Source of the DNA: Rhodopirellula bahusiensis
Lineage (GTDB): Bacteria > Planctomycetota > Planctomycetia > Pirellulales > Pirellulaceae
Length of the DNA: 64,000 nucleotides
NCBI RefSeq assembly: GCF_002727185.1
Contig: NZ_NIZW01000002.1
Coordinates: forward strand, 558,001-622,000
Direction of reading: 5' to 3'
Position numbers and translations under genes: made by a program. The notes under the pieces are model-generated. The model searched no databases. It saw only the letters and a list, made by a program, of their open reading frames with translations, and was not told the origin of the DNA. This document shows, piece after piece, positions 32,263-40,283 of the stretch (within the stretch, counting starts at the first letter, position 1; each line of letters begins with the position of its first letter).

Positions 32263-35200
32263 TGCCTTGCCGCTGAACTTCCAAAACAGTCCGGGGTGAA
32301 TCAGGAATTCGCAGAACGTTGACGTGGTCAATCCACCGAGGATGACCGTTGCCACCGGGTAAAGAATCTCACGCCCAGGTTCCTGACCGCCCAACACCAA
32401 TGGGATCAGTCCAATGCCCGCGGTGAGTGCCGTCATCAGCACAGGTGCAAGTCGTTCGAGACTTCCGCGAATGATCATCGCTTCCGAGAACTCTTCGTCT
32501 TCCTCTTTCATCAAGTGGAAGTAGTGCGTCACCAGAAGAATCCCGTTGCGAACCGCGATCCCTCCGAGCGAGATGAAACCAACCAAGCTGGCGACCGTGA
32601 GACTTTGCTGCGTGATGACCAAAGCCAGCACACCGCCGATGAAAGCGGTCGGCAGGGCGTTGAGAATTTGCAGGACGATTCGCACCGACGGGAACAGCAG
32701 CATCAGCACCACGAACATGCCAACGACGGAGATGCCGGCCAGAACGATGATTAGCTGAGTCGCACGCTGCTGGCTTTCAAACTGCCCGCCATACTCGATG
32801 AAATAGCCGACCGGCATCTGCACTTCAGCGCCGACTCGTTGTTTGATTTCACCCACTGCACTGGCAAGATCGCGGCCCTGCGTGTTGCAGCGGATCACGA
32901 TCCGTCGGCGGGCGTTTTCGCGATTGACGGAGTTTGGTCCGGTGCCTTCGCCGATGTCAGCGACCTCTCGAAGTTCAATCTGCCCACGTTCGGTTTCGTC
33001 AGCGTGATGCGGCAAGTCAATGCGAAGACGACCGAGATTGGCATAGTCCGTCCGATACTCCTCTTCCAAGCGAACAAGCAAATCAAAACGACGTTGGCCT
33101 TCGAGTACTTGCGAAACCACCTCGCCTTGCAAAGCCGTTTGCAACACGTTGGCAACATACTCTCGCGTCAATCCGTGCAGGGCCAAGTCGTCCGCACGCA
33201 ATTCGATATGCAACTCAGCCGTCTCGCGAATTGGTTCGACGATCGGCGGCGTGATGCCGGGAATGTCTTGGATGGAGCTTTTGACTTGCTCGGCGACTCG
33301 GCCCAGAGTGTCGAGATCATCGCCGTGGATCTTGATCGCGATTTGAGCGTAGACGCCCGAAACCATGTGGCTGATCAAGTGGGCAAGCGGTTGTTCGACT
33401 TCGATGTCCACGCCCGGCGCTTCGTCGCTGAGCTTCTCCAGTAACTCAGCCAGGATTTCCTCGCGATTGGTCTCGGAATCTGGATTCATGCTGAGGATGT
33501 ATTCGCCGAAATTAACTGGCGACGCATGTTCGTCCATCTCGGCCCGACCGGTTCGACGAACGAAAGACAGGATTTCTCCATCGGGCCTTTCATCGGTCTT
33601 TTGCATTGACTGAAAGACCGCGTCGATCGAACGCGAAACTTGGTTCGACGCGTCGAGTGACGAACCAGGCGGAAGGGTCACGTTCACTTGGATGCTGCCT
33701 TCGTCGAAAGGCGGCAAGAAGTTTCTGCCCAGTTGAGACATTTGCCAAGCCGCGAGTGCAACGGCAATCCAAGTCAGGACCAACAGCGTGCGAGGCATCG
33801 CCATGCTGAGTCGTATCAGCGGCGTGACGAGTGTCTTCAGCCCCCGTAGCAAGAACCCGTCGCCTTCGCGGTGAGTCGCACCTGACTCGGGCAGCAAGTA
33901 GTACGAAAGCACCGGCGTGACGGTCATCGACACGACGAACGATGCAAGAATCGAAACGATGTACGCAAACCCGAGCGGCGTGAACAAACGGCCTTCCACG
34001 CCCGAGAGCGCGAACAGGGGCAGAAACGAAAGGATGACAACCGCGGTGCCGAAAACGATCGAGCTGCGAATCTCTTTGCTGGCTTCGAAAACAATGACGA
34101 TTGAAGATTGCCGATTGTCGATTGGTTGGGCGTTGTTTTGTTTCAAGCGACGGAAAATGTTTTCAACGTCCACAATCGCGTCGTCGACCAATTCGCCCAT
34201 GGCAACGGCGATACCGCCAAGAGCCATGACGTTGATCGACAGTTCGCTGCCACTGAGGATTCCGACCAGACGGAAGACGAGCGTCGTCAAAACAAGCGAC
34301 AGCGGAATGGCGGTCAGCGTGATGAACGTCGTGCGAAAGTTCAGCAGGAATAGGAACAAGACGATGATGACCAGCACCGCACCGATCACGAGTGCTTCGG
34401 CAACGTTGAAGATTCCACGGTCGATGAAGTTCTTCAACCGAAACAGTTCGCTGTTGACGATGATGTCGGCTGGCAACGACGCTTCGACCTCCGCGAACGC
34501 CGCGGCGACATCGTCGGTCAGTTTTCGCGTGTCGACATGCGGTTGCTTGACGGTCGTGAACACAATCCCTGGCCGTCCGTTGACGCTGCCGTCGCCACGT
34601 TTCAGTTGAGGTCCCTCGGTGACGCGTGCAACCTGTTCGAGCAACACGGAGCGTTTGGGATTGCTGCCGACGGGAACCTTTTTGAGGTCTTCAATGACGA
34701 CGCTCGGTTGCGGCCCGAGTCGCCCAAGCACACGAATCGGACGCTCTGTCTCGCCCGTCACGGCAAATCCGCCGCTCGTGTTGATGTTGCTCTCCCGCAG
34801 TGCTTTCTCGACATCCTGCACCGTGATGTCGTATTCCAACAGTGCCGTGGGATCGATCAGAATTTGATACTGCTTTCGATCGCCGCCCTGCATGAAGACT
34901 TCCGCGACACCGGTTGTTTTCAACAGCCGAGGCCGGATGATCCAATCCGCGATCGTACGCAGTTCAAGTTGTTGCTTGGCATCGGAATAGAAGTTGGCTT
35001 CATAGGTTCGTCCGTCGATCTCAATCGTCGCCGTCCCAACGTTCGGTTCCTCTGCTGCTGACCAGGCAACCGATTGCGGTGCAAGTTTGTCCCACGTTGC
35101 AAAGTCGTGTCGATCGCCTGGTCGCCAAACTTCGATGTGCGGCGTTGGACTATCGGCCGCGGTCATTTCCGCCATCAGATTGGTCGTGCCGACTTGAGCA

Positions 35201-35664
35201 AGCTTTCCGCCGTCGGGACCGTCTTGTCGATAGATGCCCGCGACGACGATTTGGCCCATGATCGAAGAGGGCGGTGTCATCTGAGGCCGAATTCCCGCTG
35301 GCAAGATTCCTTCAAGTGTTGTCAGTCGTTCTTGCACGGTTTGACGAGCCGCACGGATCTCGGTCGACCAATCGAACTCGACAAAGATGATGTTCAAACC
35401 CGATGTCGACTGACTGCGAACGGCTTGCACACCGTTGGCACCCATCAACGCGATTTCGATCGGCTGTGTGACCAGCGTTTCGACTTCTTCGGTCGCTAAG
35501 CCTGATGCTTCGGTGATGATGACCACGCGAGGCCTGTCGAGGTCTGGAAAGACATCGATCGACATTTGCGTCGCAAGGTACGAGCCATAGACCAGCACGA
35601 CCAAACTGATCACGACGACCAGCATGCGGTATCGGAGCGAATATTTGATAATGAAATCGAACAT
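32221..35664 (-). CDS. Heavy-metal-type RND efflux permease (CzcA/CusA-like)
   Basis: This 1147-residue inner-membrane proton/substrate antiporter has the RND layout: TM1 at 8-28, a large periplasmic loop, TM2-6, a second loop, and TM8-12. The heavy-metal subfamily is indicated by VVIITEASGLATEEVETLVTQPIE, LRTIADWIIRPRLLKTTGVAEV and PPFDEGSIQVNVTLPPGSSL. TM4 reads MALGGIAVAMGELVDDAIVDVENIFRRL, with paired Asp as proton relay. Two oddities are visible. About 70 residues (TNLMAEMTAADSPTPHIEVW and on) precede LRTIADW. The linker AQPIDNRQSSIVIV after the TM4 helix is encoded by an intergenic-type repeat (34098-34125). It presumably exports a divalent metal with the adaptor at 36152. Confidence 0.92.
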   Translation of the reverse strand: MFDFIIKYSLRYRMLVVVISLVVLVYGSYLATQMSIDVFPDLDRPRVVIITEASGLATEEVETLVTQPIEIALMGANGVQAVRSQSTSGLNIIFVEFDWSTEIRAARQTVQERLTTLEGILPAGIRPQMTPPSSIMGQIVVAGIYRQDGPDGGKLAQVGTTNLMAEMTAADSPTPHIEVWRPGDRHDFATWDKLAPQSVAWSAAEEPNVGTATIEIDGRTYEANFYSDAKQQLELRTIADWIIRPRLLKTTGVAEVFMQGGDRKQYQILIDPTALLEYDITVQDVEKALRESNINTSGGFAVTGETERPIRVLGRLGPQPSVVIEDLKKVPVGSNPKRSVLLEQVARVTEGPQLKRGDGSVNGRPGIVFTTVKQPHVDTRKLTDDVAAAFAEVEASLPADIIVNSELFRLKNFIDRGIFNVAEALVIGAVLVIIVLFLFLLNFRTTFITLTAIPLSLVLTTLVFRLVGILSGSELSINVMALGGIAVAMGELVDDAIVDVENIFRRLKQNNAQPIDNRQSSIVIVFEASKEIRSSIVFGTAVVILSFLPLFALSGVEGRLFTPLGFAYIVSILASFVVSMTVTPVLSYYLLPESGATHREGDGFLLRGLKTLVTPLIRLSMAMPRTLLVLTWIAVALAAWQMSQLGRNFLPPFDEGSIQVNVTLPPGSSLDASNQVSRSIDAVFQSMQKTDERPDGEILSFVRRTGRAEMDEHASPVNFGEYILSMNPDSETNREEILAELLEKLSDEAPGVDIEVEQPLAHLISHMVSGVYAQIAIKIHGDDLDTLGRVAEQVKSSIQDIPGITPPIVEPIRETAELHIELRADDLALHGLTREYVANVLQTALQGEVVSQVLEGQRRFDLLVRLEEEYRTDYANLGRLRIDLPHHADETERGQIELREVADIGEGTGPNSVNRENARRRIVIRCNTQGRDLASAVGEIKQRVGAEVQMPVGYFIEYGGQFESQQRATQLIIVLAGISVVGMFVVLMLLFPSVRIVLQILNALPTAFIGGVLALVITQQSLTVASLVGFISLGGIAVRNGILLVTHYFHLMKEEDEEFSEAMIIRGSLERLAPVLMTALTAGIGLIPLVLGGQEPGREILYPVATVILGGLTTSTFCEFLIHPGLFWKFSGKAITIEDLRSKREDF
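34098..34125. repeat. In-frame intergenic-type repeat inside the RND permease gene
   Basis: CGATTGAAGATTGCCGATTG then TCGATTGG (28 bp) matches the repeat family found in the operon's non-coding gaps. Read in the gene it encodes QPIDNRQSSIV, at the cytoplasmic loop after TM4 where related permeases have variable sequence. Confidence 0.75.
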
Positions 35665-35670
35665 ATTTAT

Positions 35671-35737
35671 TGTCGATTGAAGAACGAAGAACGAAGATTG
35701 GATTTGACGCGATCTTCATTCGACGAACTTCAATCGT
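35671..35737. repeat. CGATTGAAGAACGAAG-type repeats
   Basis: The gap between the four-helix-bundle gene and the permease gene is filled by TGTCGATTGAAGAACGAAGA, ACGAAGATTGGATTTGACGC and GATCTTCATTCGACGAACTT. These units are degenerate copies on both strands of the family that recurs in this operon. Confidence 0.65.
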
Positions 35738-36087
35738 TATTCGGCCTTTGCTGTTTTTCGAGATGCAACCATGATGGCGGTGATTTGATTTGCTTCGTCG
35801 AGGAGGGATTCGACCTTCCCCTTTGCTAACAATTGGCCCTCGATGATCAGCTCGAGCCAGTAGCAGCTTTCGTCTGCCTCTTCGATGACGATGCTGAGCT
35901 TTGAGACGAACTCGGCCTTCGATCGGCCACGGCACGCCGCGCGATAGTTCGCCCCAACCGAGGTCGCACTGCGGATCAATTGATTGCCAATCGGACGCCC
36001 CACCGCATTCTCTGGCAACGCACCAACCAGCTTCATCACCCGCAAAGCAAACCGCTTCGTCCGCTGCTTCAGTTCCGAATCATTCAC
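35737..36087 (-). CDS. Four-helix-bundle protein (S23-like family)
   Basis: This 116-residue protein belongs to the four-helix-bundle/23S rRNA intervening-sequence (S23) family. It shows RTKRFALRVMKLVGALPENAVG, IGNQLIRSATSVGANYRAACRGRSKAEFVSKLSIVIEEADESCYWLELI, and a C-terminal helix with LLDEANQITAIMVASRK. Members are common in planctomycetes and elsewhere, usually away from rRNA; their function is unknown. Here it lies inside the RND metal-efflux operon between adaptor and permease genes, flanked on both sides by short repeats, as if inserted there. A role in efflux is not supported by sequence. Confidence 0.88.
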   Translation of the reverse strand: MNDSELKQRTKRFALRVMKLVGALPENAVGRPIGNQLIRSATSVGANYRAACRGRSKAEFVSKLSIVIEEADESCYWLELIIEGQLLAKGKVESLLDEANQITAIMVASRKTAKAE

Positions 36088-36120
36088 TTCTCATTCCCTT
36101 TTCATTTCTTTGCCAACAAC

Positions 36121-36154
36121 CAATCGTCAATCTTCAATCGACATTCTTCAATCA
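36121..36154. repeat. CAATCTTCAATCGACATTC repeat
   Basis: CAATCGTCAATCTTCAATCG followed by ACATTCTTCAATCA lies in the gap between the adaptor and the four-helix-bundle gene, overlapping the adaptor stop. It belongs to the operon-wide repeat family. Confidence 0.65.
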
Positions 36155-37555
36155 ATGCGCAGCATGCACCGTTCCGTCCGGATGGACGTGCAAGCCGGGT
36201 TGCTCGCCGCTGGCTGTTTGCGATTTCAAGACTCGGTTCAACGATGCGGCGGAACTCTGGGCCAAGTAGCTTCCGCGAGGAATGCTGCCGTCGTTGGCGA
36301 TCACGATTGACTGACGGTCTTCGTGCAGGACATGAACTGGGAACCGTTTGAAAAGGTCGCCATTTTGACGGAACACATACGCCTCCGGACCTTCCCGAAC
36401 CACGGCTTCAGCGGGCACAACGATGACATTTTCAAGCTGTTCGACCGGCACGCGGATCCTTGCTCGTTGACCGGGGCGGAATCGCCAAACCAAGAACTGC
36501 TTTCCCGATTTCGCGTAGGCGTGAGACTGATTCGACAACGGCACAAAGAAGTCGAAGGTGCGGCTGTCAGGGTCGATCGAATTCGATAAATGCCGAATGT
36601 GAAACGTTTGCGAGATCTTGGGCCAATCGCCGGCTTCGTCTTCCGCAAACTCGATCTCGACGGGACGGTTCTCCGCCGCCGCCTTCTCCAAGTACGACGC
36701 CTCGCGTTTGAAGGCGTGACCAACGACGTACAGCGATTGATGGTTCGATAGCTTGGCGAGCAACTGACCGGCCTGCACCTGTTGGCCCATCTCCACGCTC
36801 AACTCTTGAACTTCATAAGCTACTTCGTTCGGTGAGGCGGAATCGGTAATCAGACTGGCTAGCTGAACGGGAGTGTTGGGTTCGCCGATCGAAGCGATTA
36901 GTCCAGCCAATGGCGGCGGAGCGGTGACTTCGATGGTTGAGACAAACTGCCCTTCTTGTTGAACGAGATCAATCTGCTCGGGACGCAAGCCTCGCGTCAG
37001 CAAATCCTGCCGAGAGGATTGGATGATCGCCCGTTGGCGGCTCATGTCTGCTCGCAGTTCGATCATCTTCGCCTTGGACACCGCACCAGTGCTAACGGCT
37101 CCAGACAAGCGGTCGATCTGTTCCTGGATGATGCCCGTTTCTTGATTCGCCTTGAACAGTTGCGTTTGCGTGTTCTGCAAATACTCGCTGAACAAACGAA
37201 GCGTGAACAAGGCATCGCCCGGCCGCTTCGTATCGCCAGGAAATCCGTCGATCGCGGTCACGATGCCAACCGCGGGCGACGTCACGCCACGATCCGATAG
37301 TCCCGGTCGGTCGGCAACGACACCGGGGATCGTGACTGATCTCCAGTAGTCTTGCGGCTTCGCGGGAGCGGACGACAAGCCAAGATTTTTCCTCGCTTGT
37401 TCGCTGATCTCAAGCACCGTTTGCTTCTCGGTCGGCTCGGCCGATGAGTGATTCGTCGGCGTTTCACTCGCCTCTTTGCTACTGAGCAATTCGGCTCGGA
37501 AGAACCAAGTCGCTACGACAACAGCGACGATGATCGCTGGCCCAAGGTATTTCAT
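36152..37555 (-). CDS. RND periplasmic adaptor (membrane fusion protein), metal-type
   Basis: ATG 37555 gives 467 residues: a signal anchor (YLGPAIIVAVVVATWFF, 3-19), a Ser/Glu-rich spacer, a barrel-sandwich start (WRSVTIPGVVADRPGLSDRG, TAIDGFPGDTKRPGDALFTL) and a long alpha-hairpin (about 160-230, NTQTQLFKANQETGIIQEQIDRL). The returning half follows (VSVEMGQQVQAGQLLAKLS-like), then the beta-barrel (VIVVPAEAVVREGPEAYVFR) and membrane-proximal domain. It ends GLHVHPDGTVHAAH, a His-bearing tail that may touch metal. It links the permease encoded downstream to an outer-membrane channel, which is not encoded in this operon. The frame is open upstream to 37696, but those codons lack signal features. 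Confidence 0.88.
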   Translation of the reverse strand: MKYLGPAIIVAVVVATWFFRAELLSSKEASETPTNHSSAEPTEKQTVLEISEQARKNLGLSSAPAKPQDYWRSVTIPGVVADRPGLSDRGVTSPAVGIVTAIDGFPGDTKRPGDALFTLRLFSEYLQNTQTQLFKANQETGIIQEQIDRLSGAVSTGAVSKAKMIELRADMSRQRAIIQSSRQDLLTRGLRPEQIDLVQQEGQFVSTIEVTAPPPLAGLIASIGEPNTPVQLASLITDSASPNEVAYEVQELSVEMGQQVQAGQLLAKLSNHQSLYVVGHAFKREASYLEKAAAENRPVEIEFAEDEAGDWPKISQTFHIRHLSNSIDPDSRTFDFFVPLSNQSHAYAKSGKQFLVWRFRPGQRARIRVPVEQLENVIVVPAEAVVREGPEAYVFRQNGDLFKRFPVHVLHEDRQSIVIANDGSIPRGSYLAQSSAASLNRVLKSQTASGEQPGLHVHPDGTVHAAH

Positions 37556-37729
37556 GATGGAAGATTTTCGATGGAAGACTGATGGTTTGCAGGGATGGCG
37601 AGTCCTACCAACCCGATGCGCGCGCAAGGAACGTTGTGGTTGAGCGCACCCGCTAGCGCGTCGGCTTGGTCGGCGAAGAAAAAGCCGACTGCGCAACGTG
37701 CTGCAATGTCATAGAAATGAAGAACGTGA

Positions 37730-37787
37730 AAATCGAAAACAACGATCTCAAATCGTCAAATTTCAATCTTCAGTCGACAATTCACAG
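37730..37787. repeat. AATCGTCAAATTTCAATCTTCAGTCGACAATTC repeats
   Basis: This gap between the His-rich protein and the adaptor carries AAAATCGAAAACAACGATCT, AAATCGTCAAATTTCAATCT and TCAGTCGACAATTCACAG, which are degenerate members of the operon's repeat family. A weaker copy (GGAAGATTTTCGATGGAAGACTG) lies at 37558-37580, just upstream of the adaptor start. Confidence 0.6.
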
Positions 37788-38222
37788 CCGAAGAGAGGCC
37801 GTGAGAAGGTAGATGGGCAGCGTCCGATAGCGATCCGGCGGATCACTGGTGCGCCATCCTGGTGGAAGGCTGACGGGAAGCGGATCTGAAAACCCGACCC
37901 GGTCTGCCGAGTGGAACTCAAGCCCGATCGTCCCCGATGCTCGCGTCAGCGAATGACCCGAAGCAGCCAAATAGACGGCATCCGAATCGTGTTCGGCCGC
38001 CGGCGAAAGCAAGGCATCTTGCGAAGCCGAATCGTCTTCGCTGGCATGCTGATGATGGTCGTCATTTGAGTGAATATCATCATGAGCGTGACCATGCAGG
38101 TGCACATGCGGCCGCAGAGCATGATCGTCCGGTTCAGCCACACCGCTACCCGCGTGCGAATGAGGCAAGCATTGCCCGAGCACAAAAAGCGGAATCAGCA
38201 GGAGTGAAAGAACACGGTTCAT
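37782..38222 (-). CDS. His-rich exported protein, first gene of the metal-efflux operon
   Basis: ATG 38222 gives 146 residues with a signal peptide (VLSLLLIPLFVLGQCLPHSHA). The segment that follows contains DDHALRPHVHLHGHAHDDIH and SNDDHHQHASEDD, a dense His/Asp run expected to bind Zn, Cu, Co or Ni. The C-terminal part (VYLAASGHSLTRASGTIGLE, LPVSLPPGWRTSDPPDRYRT) has no recognised fold. ATG 38231 is an alternative start. A periplasmic metal-binding chaperone or sponge is inferred from composition and from its place at the head of an RND efflux operon. Confidence 0.7.
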   Translation of the reverse strand: MNRVLSLLLIPLFVLGQCLPHSHAGSGVAEPDDHALRPHVHLHGHAHDDIHSNDDHHQHASEDDSASQDALLSPAAEHDSDAVYLAASGHSLTRASGTIGLEFHSADRVGFSDPLPVSLPPGWRTSDPPDRYRTLPIYLLTASLRL

Positions 38223-38465
38223 GCCAAACAACTTAACTGCCCATTCGAAGATTCGCTATAGCGACCCAGCAATTGCCTATCGAGGGAGAATCGCGGCACT
38301 GTCACCTCCGATGCACTGAACTCGACGGAGCGTCAGCCGCATGATTCGCTGCCGATCACAAATCGACATTCAGTTTCGTCCGTCGGCAATTGGATGCCCC
38401 AACTGGAAGTCACGAATAACGTGTCCGGTTTTCGAAGGCGAATTTCGTCGCTGAGCAATTGACCG

Positions 38466-38924
38466 CTACGCAGTCTGTTTTAGCTTTCTGCCGAGTGCCC
38501 ATGCGAAAATGGTGGTCGCGATCGTGGCAACGCATGAGTAGAGAACTCGTACCAAGTTCGATGGCATGTCGACCAACATCGAAGCGGCCAGCAAGAATGC
38601 GAGATAGACGAGTGTGTAGGCAATTGCCAAAGGGAACGATCTGCAACGTCCCATGACGCCATGCCAACGCGCTGCGAAGAGACTGCCGTACAGCACGATT
38701 GCCGGCGTGAAAACCGCGATCATCGCGAACAGAACGATCTGCTCTCGATTCAGAGGCGATCCTGAAGTCAGCAACGACATCAAACCAACGCCCGCCGACA
38801 GAATGAGAATGCCGACGACCGAGAGCATCATAAGACGCCGTATCCAAGCCCTTCCGTCTCGGTGAATGAATCGCCAGATCGCCAAACCAATTTGCTTGTC
38901 GAGTGATTCGATGCGATTCAACAT
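38466..38924 (-). CDS. Four-TM membrane protein of unknown function
   Basis: This 152-residue protein has four predicted membrane helices: LMMLSVVGILILSAGVGLMSLL (about 31-52), IVLFAMIAVFTPAIVLYGSLF, FPLAIAYTLVYLAFLLAASML and VRVLYSCVATIATTIFAWALG. The N-terminus (LNRIESLDKQIGLAIWRFIHRDG) is amphipathic. The layout recalls small PAP2-related or phosphatidylglycerophosphatase-like membrane proteins, but no catalytic motif is seen, so no function is assigned. It lies between the metal-efflux operon and the DUF1552 gene, with 10 bp to the latter's stop. Confidence 0.65.
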   Translation of the reverse strand: MLNRIESLDKQIGLAIWRFIHRDGRAWIRRLMMLSVVGILILSAGVGLMSLLTSGSPLNREQIVLFAMIAVFTPAIVLYGSLFAARWHGVMGRCRSFPLAIAYTLVYLAFLLAASMLVDMPSNLVRVLYSCVATIATTIFAWALGRKLKQTA

Positions 38925-38934
38925 GACGAGCGTT

Positions 38935-40194
38935 TCAGGTCCATGACAGCGCCGACGTACTCTGGCCGAACGTATCTGTCTCGACGCCCGCGTCCTGCAA
39001 CAACCGCACGAATAGATTGCTCAGCGGCGTGTCTTTGTCTTGCTTCATGTCGACGTAGCGACCGTGGTCGTATCCGCCGCCGGCCAGGAACACTGGCAAA
39101 TTCTTGGCTTCGTGGGCATTCGCGTTCCCGAGATTGCTGCCAAAGAGAACCGATGTTTGATCGAGCAATCGGGACCCTTCTTCGGACTTCGTTTTCATCG
39201 AGTCCAGCAAACTTCCGAAGCATTCGACGATGCCAGCTTCGATCTTTTGAAGTTGGTCAATCTTGGTTGGGTCTTGCCCGTGATGGGAAAGGTTGTGATG
39301 GTTGCCTGTGACCCCGTCGATCTTGGGAACGACGTAGTGATCTTGCACCATGACCGTCACAACCCGTGAGGAATCGGTTTGCAAGATCAGCGGAACCAAG
39401 TTCATCAGCAATTGCGTGCGACCAAGAATGTCAGCCGGATCATTGATGTCTTGAGGCTTTTCGGCATCGATGACTGGCTTCGGCCGATCCATCCATCCGG
39501 CCGCCGCGGCGATGTTGGTCTCCGCTATGCGAACCGATTCAAAGTAGTCGTCTAGCAGATGATTGTCAGAGTGACTGGCCCGGCCACGCAGCGATTTTGT
39601 TTCGCTTTTTAGTTGATCCAAGATGCTGCGTCCATCAGCCAGTTGACGCCGTTGCCGCTCGACTTCGCTTGGTTTGCCGCTCAAGAACATCTTTGTGAAC
39701 AGATTCGCGGGACTGACTTCCGCTGGAATCATCACACCGCCCGGAGTATACGATTGGCTCTGCGGCTTCATCGTTCCGAGCGTTACGGAGGGGAACCGCG
39801 TGGAGTATCCGTGGTGCGCCGCCGCGATCTGGTCGACCGATACACTGTTGCGAAACCCGTCCGTGCCGGGCTTCTCAGCCGCAGTCAGCCACGTCATTTC
39901 GCTGTCGTGAGGCTGCCGACCGGTTTGATGTTCATGAGACAGCCCGGCAAAAAGTGTGAAGTCGTTGCGATGATTCTGAAGTAGATTCAAGTACGGCGTC
40001 GATTCGTAATCCTTGCCCGTGGTTGTCGGCCACAGGTTGGGCGGATGCAAACCCAACGCCGTGCAAACGAACACCATGCGCCGCGGCGGCGTCATCTTGC
40101 TGGCCGCGAAAACGGGATTCATGCATTCCAGCATCGGAAGTGCCAGCGAAACGCCCGCGGATCGCAGAAAGGTTCGTCGGTGGAGATGGGGCAT
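38935..40194 (-). CDS. DUF1552-domain exported protein
   Basis: The 419-residue protein starts with a Tat-like signal (HLHRRTFLRSAGVSLALPMLE) and covers the whole DUF1552 family: RRMVFVCTALGLHPPNLWPT, LFAGLSHEHQTGRQPHDSEMTWL, SVDQIAAAHHG and HHNLSHHGQDPTKIDQLQKI. It ends TPLSNLFVRLLQDAGVETDTFGQSTSALSW. DUF1552 proteins occur paired with DUF1592-type cytochrome proteins in planctomycetes and related phyla, where they are thought to serve in periplasmic breakdown of complex substrates; the reaction is unknown. Here the DUF1592 gene lies 90 bp upstream in the same direction, consistent with that pairing. Confidence 0.9.
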   Translation of the reverse strand: MPHLHRRTFLRSAGVSLALPMLECMNPVFAASKMTPPRRMVFVCTALGLHPPNLWPTTTGKDYESTPYLNLLQNHRNDFTLFAGLSHEHQTGRQPHDSEMTWLTAAEKPGTDGFRNSVSVDQIAAAHHGYSTRFPSVTLGTMKPQSQSYTPGGVMIPAEVSPANLFTKMFLSGKPSEVERQRRQLADGRSILDQLKSETKSLRGRASHSDNHLLDDYFESVRIAETNIAAAAGWMDRPKPVIDAEKPQDINDPADILGRTQLLMNLVPLILQTDSSRVVTVMVQDHYVVPKIDGVTGNHHNLSHHGQDPTKIDQLQKIEAGIVECFGSLLDSMKTKSEEGSRLLDQTSVLFGSNLGNANAHEAKNLPVFLAGGGYDHGRYVDMKQDKDTPLSNLFVRLLQDAGVETDTFGQSTSALSWT

Positions 40195-40283
40195 GATTGT
40201 TCTTGGGTTAAATCGAGGCTCGTCGTAGTGAAACTCGTCAAGAGTTTCATGCTGCTGTCTGCCGAAAGTCTTGGCGACTTCCG

